In this document: positions 33,094 to 40,288 of the stretch, piece by piece
Numbering within the stretch: position 1 is the stretch's first letter
How the letters are laid out: each line of letters starts with the position of its first letter
Assembly: GCA_947311445.1 (NCBI GenBank)
Contig: CAMZKV010000051.1
Coordinates: 1 to 40,288, forward strand
Reading direction: 5' to 3'
Length of the DNA stretch: 40,288 bases
Origin: an uncultured Chlorobiota bacterium
GTDB lineage: Bacteria; Bacteroidota; Bacteroidia; Bacteroidales; JAADGE01
Position numbers and translations under genes: made by a program
The notes under the pieces: generated by a model
The model's database searches: none
The model's input: only the letters and a program-made list of their open reading frames with translations
What the model was told of the DNA's origin: nothing

Positions 33094-33101
33094 CAAAAAT
33101 A
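33094..33101 (-). promoter_or_regulatory. -7 box of the prohibitin-divIC operon
   Basis: The minus strand reads TATTTTTG, an exact match, 39 bp upstream of the prohibitin ATG. The -33 region is TTTT rather than TTTG. Confidence 0.5.
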
Positions 33102-33191
33102 CGTTATTTTATCATCTTAAAAAATTAATAAAGTAAAAAAACAAAAACTGTAATTTTTTTACTTTAAATTTAAAATTTTTTAATTCTAAAA

Positions 33192-34199
33192 CTACCATCT
33201 AATCAAGGCAGAAGCCCAAGTGAAACCACTTCCAAAGGCAGCAAGAGCAAATAGTTGTCCTTCTTTAATTCTGCCTTCTTCCCAAAGTTCGCTTAGCAAA
33301 ATAGGTAATGTAGCTGCTGTAGTATTCCCATATTTTTGTATATTGTTAAATACTTTTTCATCCGGCAATTGTAAGAATCTTTGAACCATTTGAGATATCC
33401 GAAGATTAGCTTGATGAGGAAGAAACATATCAATATCATTAATAGTAAGATTGTTTTTTGCTAATGCTTCCATTGTTACTTCCGGCATTCTTGTTATTGC
33501 ATTTTTAAAAACTAATTTTCCGTCCATTTGAGGGCTTATTAAGTCGTACATTTCATGTTGTCCTTCATAAATAACCTTTCCCCCTTTGTTTGTTCCTGGC
33601 TCTCTAACACATAAAACATCTGCAAATTCTCCTTGTGAGTGCAAATGGGTAGATAAAATGCCTTTAGTATTATCTTCGGTTGCTTCCAATATAGCTGCTC
33701 CGGCACCATCGCCAAATAAAACTCCCATTCCTCTTCCTCTTGTTGTAAGGTCGAGTGCAACACTTTGAGTTTCAGAACCAATTACAAGAATTTTTTTATA
33801 CATTCCTGTTTTAATAAACTGATCTGAAACAGATAAGGCATATATAAAACCGGAACATTGTGCTCTTAAATCAATAGCAGGTTTTGTTCCCATTTTTAAC
33901 ATTTCTTGTAATAAAACACCACTTCCAGGGAAATAATAGTCAGGACTTAATGTTGCAAAAACTATTGCATCAATATCATCTGCAGTAACTTTTGCACGTT
34001 TCATTGCTAATTTTGATGCTTTAAAAGCCATAATTGCAGTTGATCCTTTTTCTCCTGGAGTGTAAAATCTTCTTTCTTTAATTCCTGTTCTTTCCTGAAT
34101 CCATTCATCTGATGTATCCATTAATTTTGATAAATCATCGTTTGTAACAATGTTTTCAGGAACAAAATGTCCTACTCCTATTATTTTTGAATTAAACAT
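33192..34199 (-). CDS. fabH: 3-oxoacyl-ACP synthase III
   Basis: The 335-residue protein has the KAS III triad: Cys115 in RAQCSGFIYAL, His262 in FLPHQANLRIS and Asn292 in KYGNTTAATLPI. The N-terminal GVGHFVPENIVTNDDL and DEWIQERTGI are typical. It condenses acetyl- or branched acyl-CoA with malonyl-ACP to start fatty acid synthesis. The gene is alone, without rpmF or plsX beside it, so it may be a second FabH paralogue. A promoter with correct spacing is upstream. Confidence 0.93.
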   Translation of the reverse strand: MFNSKIIGVGHFVPENIVTNDDLSKLMDTSDEWIQERTGIKERRFYTPGEKGSTAIMAFKASKLAMKRAKVTADDIDAIVFATLSPDYYFPGSGVLLQEMLKMGTKPAIDLRAQCSGFIYALSVSDQFIKTGMYKKILVIGSETQSVALDLTTRGRGMGVLFGDGAGAAILEATEDNTKGILSTHLHSQGEFADVLCVREPGTNKGGKVIYEGQHEMYDLISPQMDGKLVFKNAITRMPEVTMEALAKNNLTINDIDMFLPHQANLRISQMVQRFLQLPDEKVFNNIQKYGNTTAATLPILLSELWEEGRIKEGQLFALAAFGSGFTWASALIRW

Positions 34200-34231
34200 A
34201 TTTATTTTTTTTTTAGAATATTAAAATCATT

Positions 34232-34262
34232 CGAAATTAAAACTTTTTTGAACATCAACAAA
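34232..34262 (-). promoter_or_regulatory. Promoter of fabH
   Basis: On the minus strand TTTG at 34262-34259 is followed after 19 bp by TAATTTCG at 34239-34232, a consensus-like -33/-7 pair 33 bp before the ATG. Confidence 0.65.
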
Positions 34263-34293
34263 ATTAAATGTTTCAAAGATTAATTTTTTAGAC

Positions 34294-34309
34294 CCGACTT
34301 TAAAGTCGG
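34294..34309. repeat. Perfect 16-bp palindrome CCGACTTTAAAGTCGG
   Basis: It lies between the divergent fabH and lipoprotein genes, with an extra C on each side that does not pair. It is GC-rich for the region. It could be an operator or a single copy of a dispersed repeat; no T-run follows. Confidence 0.5.
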
Positions 34310-34413
34310 CAAATAAATTTGTTCATTTTGTTAAATATCAATCTTGTTTTGTTGTCTGTTATATAAATTTTGTTTATCTATGCACGAAATTTAAATATAA
34401 AAACAAATTAATT

Positions 34414-34950
34414 ATGATTAAAAAGATTTTTTTATTAGGTGCAGTAGCACTTATGTTTGTAGCTTGTGGAGATGAAAATAATACAGATGTTGATACTCCA
34501 AATGATACAACTGTTATTTCGGAAACAACAGCTCCTTTATTAAAACTAACTGATTTTGATGCAAAAGCTGGTGAATTTGTTGGGAAAGAAGTTGAAGTTA
34601 GTGGTATTGTTGATCATGTGTGTAAACATGGCGGCAAAAAATTATTGCTTGTTGAAGGTGATAATAATATGCATGTTTATAGTGATGAGCGTTTTGATGA
34701 AGCATTGTCGGGTAGCGAAATTTCAGTTGTTGGAATAGTTGAAGAAGAACGTGTTGATTCTGCATTTCTTGCTGAAAGATTAAAACACGAGGAAGAAAGT
34801 CATGGAGATAGTAACAATGAAGCAGATGTAGAACAACTTGCAAAAATGAAAAAACACATTAAACACATGATGGATTCATTAAAATCAGAAGGTGTTGAGT
34901 ATTTTTCCAATTATTCTTTAAAATATGTTTCTCATACTGAGAAAAAATAA
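34414..34950 (+). CDS. Lipoprotein with OB-fold (tRNA_anti-like) domain
   Basis: The 178-residue protein has an SPII signal with lipobox VAC (Cys18). Residues about 45-110 look like the OB-fold seen in exported tRNA_anti-like proteins: FVGKEVEVSGIVDHVCKHGG, LLLVEGDNNMHVYSDE and SEISVVGIVEEERVD. The rest is rich in His, Met, Asp and Glu, for example LKHEEESHGDSNN and MKKHIKHMMDS, which suggests metal binding. Such lipoproteins recur before PepSY-type genes in Bacteroidota. A terminator lies 27 bp after the stop. Confidence 0.78.
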   Translation: MIKKIFLLGAVALMFVACGDENNTDVDTPNDTTVISETTAPLLKLTDFDAKAGEFVGKEVEVSGIVDHVCKHGGKKLLLVEGDNNMHVYSDERFDEALSGSEISVVGIVEEERVDSAFLAERLKHEEESHGDSNNEADVEQLAKMKKHIKHMMDSLKSEGVEYFSNYSLKYVSHTEKK

Positions 34951-34977
34951 TAGAATTATTTGTAATACAGTATTTTG

Positions 34978-35008
34978 TCGTGCCACTTTTAGCGTGGCAC
35001 GATTTTTT
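34978..35008 (+). terminator. Terminator after the OB-fold lipoprotein gene
   Basis: TCGTGCCAC (34978-34986) and GTGGCACGA (34994-35002) form a perfect 9-bp GC-rich stem with a 7-nt loop, followed by six T. Confidence 0.87.
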
Positions 35009-35103
35009 AATATCATTAAGTGTTGTGTCTTAAAAAACAAAACAACATAATTAATTATACAAATTAACTTTATTTATTCAAACTTTTAACTTTTTTTTAA
35101 CAC

Positions 35104-35661
35104 ATGAAGAAATTAAGAAAATGGAGTAGAATTCTCCATAGAGACATTGGTTTTTTTTTCGTTGGGGCAACTATTATTTATTCAATTTCCGGTATTGCAT
35201 TAAACCATATGGCAGATTGGAACCCAAATTTTAATGTTGAAATTAAGAAATTTATTACCGACAAAGATTTATCAAGAAGTAATATTTCCGAAACTAAGAT
35301 ACTTAATTTTCTTAAGGAAATTGATGCTGATGATATTTATAAAAGCTATAATTATGTTGAAAATGGAACGATATTGCGTATTTATTTAGAAGGACGCTCT
35401 TCTGTTACAGTTAAGCATTCAACAGGTGAAGTTATGGCAGAGTTTGTAACGAAACGACCTGTTTTTTTTCAAACAAATTATTTGCATTACAATCCAAATG
35501 TGTGGTGGACTTGGTTTTCTGATATTTTTGCAGGAGCTTTAATACTTCTTTCTATCACTTCCTTATTTATGGTAAGAGGAAGAAAAGGTGCTTGGGGCAG
35601 AGGAGGAATATACGTTATTTTAGGAATTATAATACCAATTTTATTTTTAATTTTTAGCTAA
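35104..35661 (+). CDS. PepSY-associated transmembrane protein
   Basis: The 185-residue protein has an N-terminal helix (RILHRDIGFFFVGATIIYSISGIALNHM), a soluble domain (about 45-120) and two C-terminal helices (about 138-156 and 167-184). LRKWSRILHRDIGFF, ending in an HR dipeptide, and NYLHYNPNVWWTWFSDIFAGALILL match the PepSY-associated TM family of Bacteroidota, often linked to iron or copper uptake. No receptor gene is adjacent. The preceding terminator makes it a separate unit. Confidence 0.83.
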   Translation: MKKLRKWSRILHRDIGFFFVGATIIYSISGIALNHMADWNPNFNVEIKKFITDKDLSRSNISETKILNFLKEIDADDIYKSYNYVENGTILRIYLEGRSSVTVKHSTGEVMAEFVTKRPVFFQTNYLHYNPNVWWTWFSDIFAGALILLSITSLFMVRGRKGAWGRGGIYVILGIIIPILFLIFS

Positions 35662-35709
35662 AAAAGTTCTGAACTCTTTATATACTATTAAAAACTAAAC
35701 TTACTTATT

Positions 35710-36639
35710 ATGAATAAATGTCCAAATTGCGGAGCTAGTTCACCATTAAAAAGTTTTGTTTGTGATTATTGTGGTTATGTTGAGAGCAAAAGAGTAAAAC
35801 AAATAAACGAAAAAAACGCTAAAGAAATAACTTTTGATGATTCTATAAATATAATTAGAGATAATCTTGATGCATTGCACGACATAAATAAACCTACCAT
35901 AAAATCTGGAATTACGGGAGTGTTGAGAGTTATCGTTGCTATACATACAATAGGGATTTCTTTGATTTTTTGGAGAAAACCAAAGAAAAGATTTGATAAA
36001 AAAAGCTACAATAGTTTAAAAAGAATTATTGAAAGGAATATTAATTTCCTGAAAATATCATCAAAAGGTAGCACTGATCTTTTGAATAGAATAGATGTAG
36101 TTGAAAAAGAGCTAGAAGATACAGATATTAAGATTAAAAAAAGCCACAAAGCAAAAAAAATAACTACATTTTTAACAATTGGAGCATATATTTCTTTTAT
36201 TATAATTAATAATGCTTTAAACCCTATTATTGAAAAAAATATTTATTCTTTTGAAGAAAATGCTTCGGGGGATTTAAAAGATACTTTGAGCGTAGTTCAA
36301 CAAGTTTATAAATTACGATATCAACAAAAAAAATATATTAAAAATATTAAGTTAGAAGTTTATGTATTGGCAAATACTCTTCGTAAATTTAAAGAAAATG
36401 AAGACTTAGAAATATATCTTCAACTAACTGATTCACTGGGAAATCCTTCAAAATATTTTAGTTTGTCAAAACTAGATAATTTTGGTAGAAATAGAGTAAA
36501 AAGAGATTTAAAAAGAGGAAAGAAACAAAAAACTAAGCTACTTTTTAAAATTTATGAGAAAAAAGAATTAAAAACAATGCCATCTGAAATAACTAATTTT
36601 AGAATTATAACTGAAATTGTAGAAAAGACCGATAAATAA
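35710..36639 (+). CDS. Zinc-ribbon membrane protein, unknown function
   Basis: The 309-residue protein has an N-terminal zinc ribbon, CPNCG then CDYCG (Cys4, Cys7, Cys18, Cys21), two hydrophobic helices (about 66-88 and 150-168) with a charged, coiled-coil-like segment between them (about 95-148), and a C-terminal domain (about 190-309) rich in Lys with a beta-like LEVYVLANTLRKFKENEDLE. I do not recognise the family. The zinc ribbon should be cytoplasmic. It follows the PepSY protein by 48 bp on the same strand and may be co-transcribed. Confidence 0.75.
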   Translation: MNKCPNCGASSPLKSFVCDYCGYVESKRVKQINEKNAKEITFDDSINIIRDNLDALHDINKPTIKSGITGVLRVIVAIHTIGISLIFWRKPKKRFDKKSYNSLKRIIERNINFLKISSKGSTDLLNRIDVVEKELEDTDIKIKKSHKAKKITTFLTIGAYISFIIINNALNPIIEKNIYSFEENASGDLKDTLSVVQQVYKLRYQQKKYIKNIKLEVYVLANTLRKFKENEDLEIYLQLTDSLGNPSKYFSLSKLDNFGRNRVKRDLKRGKKQKTKLLFKIYEKKELKTMPSEITNFRIITEIVEKTDK

Positions 36640-36748
36640 TATTTTAAGAAACTTTGTTTTATGCTTGTTAATTTTTCTGATTTTTTTTAAGACAAAGGAT
36701 ATCATGAGATAAGAATACTACATTTTTAAAGAATGAAAATATTAGAAG

Positions 36749-37693
36749 ATGTATAAAATTTTTAAGGAAAATGATAAAATTGGATTAATTTCTCCTGCAA
36801 GTTTTATTACTAAGGAAAAATTAAAAAATACTATTATAAATATTGAAAATTTCGGTTTAAAAGTTATCTATTTTAAAAGTATTCTTGATAAGAAAGCATA
36901 TTTTGCAGGAACAGATAAAGAGCGAGCTAATGAATTGCATAAAATGTATGCAGACAGCTCTGTAAAAGCAATACTTTGTGTTAGAGGAGGATATGGAACT
37001 TCAAGGATTCTTGATTTATTGGATTACAGTTTAATAAAAGAAAATCCAAAACCATTAATAGGTTACAGCGATATTTCTGCTTTGCTTATTGCAATATATA
37101 AAAAGACAGGGCAAATAGGTTTTCATGGTGTAGTAGGAGCTTCAATTTTTAATAAATTTACTTCTGATAATTTTAAAGAAATGTTCTTAAATAAAAATGA
37201 AGTTGTTAATAGTAACATTTCTAAAAACTCTAATAATGAGCATTATACAATCTTTCCAGGAAAAGCAAAGGGAAAATTAATAGGAGGAAATTTATCAATT
37301 TTAATATCTTTACTTGCTACACCTTATGATGTTTCTTGGGATAATAAAATAGTTTTTATTGAAGAAACTAATGAAGCACCCTATAAAATTGACAGAATGC
37401 TAACTCAACTAATTTTAGCCGGAAAATTTAAAAAAGTTAAAGGGATTATCTTTGGAACTTTTAATAAGTGCGAAGGAAAAGATTTTAGAATTAAGAATGA
37501 AGATTCTTTTAGCTTAAAAGAAGTTGTTTTTGAAAGAATAAAACCTTTAAACATACCTGCTGCCTATGGTTTTCCTTTCGGACATATTGAAAACCAAATT
37601 ATTTTGCCCATTGGTGCAAATGCATATTTTGATGCTTGTAATTTTCAAATTTCTATTATTAAAGATTTTTTTGATAAAAGAAGAAATAAATAA
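36749..37693 (+). CDS. LD-carboxypeptidase (S66 family)
   Basis: The 314-residue protein has the LdcA/MccF layout: KIGLISPASFI at the start, LCVRGGYGTSRILDLLDY, the nucleophile Ser107 in GYSDISAL, Glu205/206 in FIEETNEAPYKIDRML and His279 in GFPFGHIENQI. Family members cut the L,D-bond of tetrapeptide in peptidoglycan recycling, or self-immunity peptides (MccF). No microcin gene is near, and the sequence fits recycling. The next gene begins 39 bp after its stop. Confidence 0.9.
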   Translation: MYKIFKENDKIGLISPASFITKEKLKNTIINIENFGLKVIYFKSILDKKAYFAGTDKERANELHKMYADSSVKAILCVRGGYGTSRILDLLDYSLIKENPKPLIGYSDISALLIAIYKKTGQIGFHGVVGASIFNKFTSDNFKEMFLNKNEVVNSNISKNSNNEHYTIFPGKAKGKLIGGNLSILISLLATPYDVSWDNKIVFIEETNEAPYKIDRMLTQLILAGKFKKVKGIIFGTFNKCEGKDFRIKNEDSFSLKEVVFERIKPLNIPAAYGFPFGHIENQIILPIGANAYFDACNFQISIIKDFFDKRRNK

Positions 37694-37703
37694 TATACTT
37701 TTG
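37670..37703 (+). promoter_or_regulatory. Possible promoter of the PHA-system-like gene
   Basis: TTTG at 37670-37673 and TACTTTTG at 37696-37703 are 22 bp apart, within the 17-23 range, 29 bp before the ATG. The -33 box overlaps the end of the LD-carboxypeptidase gene. Confidence 0.45.
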
Positions 37704-37732
37704 CAAAGAAATAATAAAATGGTTTTTAAAAT

Positions 37733-38044
37733 ATGAAACTAATACTAAACCACAATTTACCACAAGAAAAAGCAATCTCGTGTGCTGAAAAAATATTCTC
37801 AGAATTGTCTGTAAAATTTAAAGATGAATTTTCTGACCTTAAACAAGAAACTGATGGCAATAAAATTTTATTTTCTTTTAAAATTAAAGGAATGAATATT
37901 TCCGGAAAAATGACAGTTGAAGAAAATGAAGTAATACTTGAAAGTAAATTGCCATTTGCTGCAAGAATTTTTAAAGGCATAATTGAAGAAAAAATAAAAG
38001 AAAATGCTCACAAAATGCTTGAAGAATGTAGAAATAAATTATAA
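37733..38044 (+). CDS. Polyhydroxyalkanoic acid system family-like protein
   Basis: The 103-residue protein fits the small PHA_gran_rgn family by its pattern: a short N-terminal strand, a helix with KAISCAEKIFSELSVKF, strands with ILFSFKIKGMNISGKMTVE, then LPFAARIFKGIIEEKIKENA. The family is found near PHA granule genes in some Proteobacteria, but no PHA synthase is here, so the link to granules is not supported by context. Its stop is 24 bp before the ChaN family gene. Confidence 0.65.
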   Translation: MKLILNHNLPQEKAISCAEKIFSELSVKFKDEFSDLKQETDGNKILFSFKIKGMNISGKMTVEENEVILESKLPFAARIFKGIIEEKIKENAHKMLEECRNKL

Positions 38045-38068
38045 AAACCATAAATTAAAGTTACTTCC

Positions 38069-38929
38069 ATGAACAACAAAATTATAATCCTTTTAATTGC
38101 AGTACTTATGAGTTTTACATCTGACAAACCTGCATACAAATTATTTACTAAAAATGGTAAAGAAATAAAATACTCAAAAATGATGAAAGTTTTGAAAGAA
38201 GCAGATATTGTTTTTATTGGAGAGCTACATAACAACCCAATAAGCCATTGGGCTGAATTTGAAATAACAAAAGATTTATCAACTAATAATCCCGAAGGCA
38301 TAACTTTGGGAGCTGAAATGTTTGAGTCTGATAATCAGTTAATTATAGATGAGTATTTGGGAGGACTTATTTCAGAGAAAAAATTTGAAGCAGAAGTAAG
38401 AAAATGGCCTAATTATGATACAGACTACAAACCTTTAATGAGCTTTGCAAAAGAAAATAAATTTAAGTTTATTGCAACCAATATACCTAGAAGATATGCA
38501 AGTGTTGTTTTTAAAAAAGGATTTGACGGTTTAAACTCTTTAAGTTCAGAAGCAAAATCATATATTGCACCTTTACCAATTGCCTACGACGAAACTGTAA
38601 AATGTTATGCAGATATGATTGAAATGGGAAAAAAAATGGGACATGGTAATCCTAAATTCCCACAAGCACAAGCAATTAAAGATGCAACAATGTCATATTT
38701 TATTCTTAAAAATTTTGAGAAAGGAAAAATATTTATTCATTACAATGGTTCTTATCATTCCGATAATTATGAAGGAATAGTTTGGCATTTGAAGAAAGCA
38801 AGACCAGACTTAAATATTGTAACAATAACAACAATAGAACAAGAAAATATTGACAAACTGAATGATGAAGATAAAGCTAAAGCTGATTTTATTTTTGTTG
38901 TTCCTGAAAGTATGACTAAGACTTATTAA
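38069..38929 (+). CDS. ChaN family (Tiki superfamily) protein
   Basis: The 286-residue protein has a short signal segment (MNNKIIILLIAVLMSF) and then the ChaN motifs: ADIVFIGELHNNPISHW, ITLGAEMFESDNQ, NIPRRYASVV, and FIHYNGSYHSDNYEGIVWHL near the end. The GELHNN and YHSDNYEG histidines and acidic residues form the Tiki/EreA/ChaN catalytic or heme-binding site. E. coli-type ChaN binds heme, and Bacteroidota homologues are reported in heme and iron uptake. No lipobox is clear. A terminator overlaps its stop codon. Confidence 0.85.
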   Translation: MNNKIIILLIAVLMSFTSDKPAYKLFTKNGKEIKYSKMMKVLKEADIVFIGELHNNPISHWAEFEITKDLSTNNPEGITLGAEMFESDNQLIIDEYLGGLISEKKFEAEVRKWPNYDTDYKPLMSFAKENKFKFIATNIPRRYASVVFKKGFDGLNSLSSEAKSYIAPLPIAYDETVKCYADMIEMGKKMGHGNPKFPQAQAIKDATMSYFILKNFEKGKIFIHYNGSYHSDNYEGIVWHLKKARPDLNIVTITTIEQENIDKLNDEDKAKADFIFVVPESMTKTY

Positions 38930-38951
38930 TCCAAATTTTTTGGATTTTTTT
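38928..38951 (+). terminator. Terminator after the ChaN family gene
   Basis: AATCCAAA (38928-38935) pairs with TTTGGATT (38939-38946), loop TTT, followed by a T-run. The stem begins within the stop codon. Confidence 0.7.
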
Positions 38952-39004
38952 ACTTCAAAGTTCAACATTTATTATTCGATATTTTAAATAAAAACCTAAG
39001 TTGA

Positions 39005-39817
39005 TTAATCCCTCTTTTCTTCAAGAAATGGGTTGTACATCATAATAGCATGATTTTCTACGATAAGTTTTTCTTTTATTATTCCATTATTATTTTCTAT
39101 TTGAATAATCTCATTGTGCCGAGAATATCCTCCCCAAAACTGTTGTTTTATTAGATGGTTTCTTTCTTCAATTTTATATGTTTTGTAAATCTTCTTATTT
39201 GAAAGTAGTTCTCCTATTAAATAAGTTTTATCCAACCAAAGATTTATTTGAAAAGTAAAATCAGTCTCATTTTTCACTTGTAAGTCAATATAATTATAAG
39301 ATAAAGTTGCACCAGCTCCAAAGGGAACTTTGCGGTTTTCATCAGGAAAAACATCAAATCCGTGTCTGTATCTTTCGGTAATTGTTATAGGTGAATGAGC
39401 AAAAATCCAAAAAAGTAAATTTCCAAGCTGACATAATCCTCCTCCTGTATCTTTGCTTATTTTTCCTTGTTTTAAAACAAGTCCGTCTAAATATCCCTTT
39501 TTTTTTGTAGGTCTTCCAATAAGTTTCCAAACGGAAAAAGTTTCTTGTGGTTTTATAAGTGTTTTGTTTATATGTTTAATTGCTATTTCTAGATTTTTTC
39601 TTTTATTTTCTTGCAAATACATATCAACATCCTTTAAAGGACGAAGTATCATAGATTTGTGTTTAAAAATTGAGTTTTCAAATTCAATAAAAGATTTTGA
39701 ACTTGCCCATTTTTTTTTGCCAAAAAACCATTCGTATTTCTTTAAGATTATAAAATACTCTTTCCCTATAATTTGTCTTAGCTGACTTCTTTTTGCAGGT
39801 TTTTTTATTTTATTCAT
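39005..39817 (-). CDS. VanW family protein
   Basis: The 270-residue protein has the VanW domain: ETFSVWKLIGRPTKKKGYLDG, GKISKDTGGGLCQLGNLLFW and ERYRHGFDVFPDENRKVPFGAGATLSYNYIDLQ. VanW occurs in some vancomycin-resistance clusters, but its function is not known and no vanA, vanH or vanX gene is here, so it is not evidence of resistance. No signal peptide is seen. It lies 69 bp downstream of the caspase-family gene on the same strand. Confidence 0.86.
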   Translation of the reverse strand: MNKIKKPAKRSQLRQIIGKEYFIILKKYEWFFGKKKWASSKSFIEFENSIFKHKSMILRPLKDVDMYLQENKRKNLEIAIKHINKTLIKPQETFSVWKLIGRPTKKKGYLDGLVLKQGKISKDTGGGLCQLGNLLFWIFAHSPITITERYRHGFDVFPDENRKVPFGAGATLSYNYIDLQVKNETDFTFQINLWLDKTYLIGELLSNKKIYKTYKIEERNHLIKQQFWGGYSRHNEIIQIENNNGIIKEKLIVENHAIMMYNPFLEEKRD

Positions 39818-39886
39818 TCCTTAAATAATTGCAAACTTGTAATATTGAATAAATAAAAATATTTCAAATTGATAAAATATTATGTT

Positions 39887-40288
39887 TTACTTTACATCAT
39901 CAATAACCAAAGGAAAATCATTTCCTCCTGAATAAGACTGTGGATATTGTCTAACTCCTTTAAATCTTTTAGTGTATTCAGGAACTTGATCGTCAAGATA
40001 AGATTTTAATTCATAGACTGTTACTTTGCCATCTAAAGGCGAACCATCTGCACTTCCTCCAAGGGCATCAAGTAATATATAGGTAAATAATCCATGTCCA
40101 AGGCTTTTGAACTCAATAGCAAATTGTTCACTTCCTGCAGATGCCAGTACATGAATTCCTGTGCTTCTGGAAAGTTGTGCAATGGCTTTTTCTCTTCCTG
40201 CACCTCTTTGCCCAAGTACTTTTGTTGCTCCTCCCGATTGGCATGCATCCAAAATCATAACTTGTTTTAATGCTTTTATTTTATTAAA
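39887..40288 (-). CDS. Caspase-family (C14) protein, C-terminal part (5' end outside window)
   Basis: The frame is open to the right edge; 133 residues are seen. VMILDACQSGGA contains the catalytic Cys of clan CD caspase-like peptidases. HVLASAGSEQFAIE and GHGLFTYILLDALGG follow, then KVTVYELKSYLDDQVPEY, a typical C14 end. The catalytic His and any N-terminal repeats (for example WD40) lie outside. The fragment ends with a short FPLVIDDVK tail and has no extra domain. It could be a house protease or part of a cell-death or defence system; the visible part cannot tell. Confidence 0.88.
   Translation of the reverse strand, partial: FNKIKALKQVMILDACQSGGATKVLGQRGAGREKAIAQLSRSTGIHVLASAGSEQFAIEFKSLGHGLFTYILLDALGGSADGSPLDGKVTVYELKSYLDDQVPEYTKRFKGVRQYPQSYSGGNDFPLVIDDVK

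Noticed and set aside
37733-38044. Polyhydroxyalkanoate granule locus
   Set aside because: Only the small PHA-system-like protein is present; there is no synthase, phasin or depolymerase.
39005-39817. Glycopeptide resistance cluster suggested by VanW
   Set aside because: No van ligase, dehydrogenase, dipeptidase or regulator is nearby; VanW domains are widespread.

Overview
The window is AT-rich, tightly packed chromosomal DNA from a member of the Bacteroidota. The evidence is two type IX secretion (T9SS) cargo proteins (a type B C-terminal domain with SprB-like and PKD repeats, and a type A 'Por' sorting domain), many SPII lipoproteins, a GldI-like FKBP next to nrnA and ndk, the coaX - outer membrane protein - TPR cluster, bL9/bS18/bS6 genes without an intervening ssb, and promoters of the Bacteroidota kind (TAnnTTTG at -7, TTTG about 19 bp upstream). 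Most starts lack a Shine-Dalgarno sequence, also as expected. I cannot name the genus; an uncultured Bacteroidales/Marinilabiliales or Flavobacteriia-like organism would fit.

Layout. 1-2223: 3' part of a large T9SS adhesin-like protein. 2237-4811: a lipoprotein, then nrnA and a GldI-like FKBP (minus strand), divergent from ndk. 5010-11739: PASTA protein, T9SS type A cargo, coaD plus a 3'-5' exonuclease, a lipoprotein with a clear promoter, and pgi. 11766-18247 (all minus): thrC, a radical SAM protein, a PrsW-type protease, a GAF/PAS sensor with no output domain, and the rpsF-rpsR-rplI operon. 18459-25978 (plus): TPR/SpoIIE phosphatase, coaX, outer membrane protein, TPR protein, the GTPase gene yihA/engB and a small unknown gene. 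25975-28155 (minus): glycosyltransferase and a single-POTRA Omp85-like protein. 28257-29252: apbE. 29253-30103: the only long gene-free stretch, filled with palindromic repeats. 30104-34199: rsmE, YfcE-like phosphoesterase, His-rich NifX-like protein, DivIC/FtsB, prohibitin-like protein, fabH. 34414-38929 (plus): OB-fold lipoprotein, PepSY-associated membrane protein, zinc-ribbon membrane protein, LD-carboxypeptidase, PHA-system-like protein and ChaN family protein. 39005-40288 (minus): VanW family protein and the C-terminal part of a caspase-family protein.

How the genes fit together. Most are housekeeping: coenzyme A synthesis (coaX, coaD), translation (rpsF/R, rplI, rsmE, engB), RNA and nucleotide turnover (nrnA, ndk), envelope biogenesis (Omp85-like, FKBP, PASTA, LD-carboxypeptidase, DivIC) and central metabolism (pgi, thrC, fabH). 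I see no phage, insertion sequence, CRISPR array, tRNA or rRNA, and no obvious new multi-gene system.

Most worth a second look are a strong Shine-Dalgarno sequence placed only in front of rpsR, in a phylum whose ribosomes normally hide the anti-SD in a bS21/bS18/bS6 pocket; the palindromic repeat island at 29262-30082; and a small His-rich NifX-like protein whose -7 box lies inside a perfect inverted repeat.
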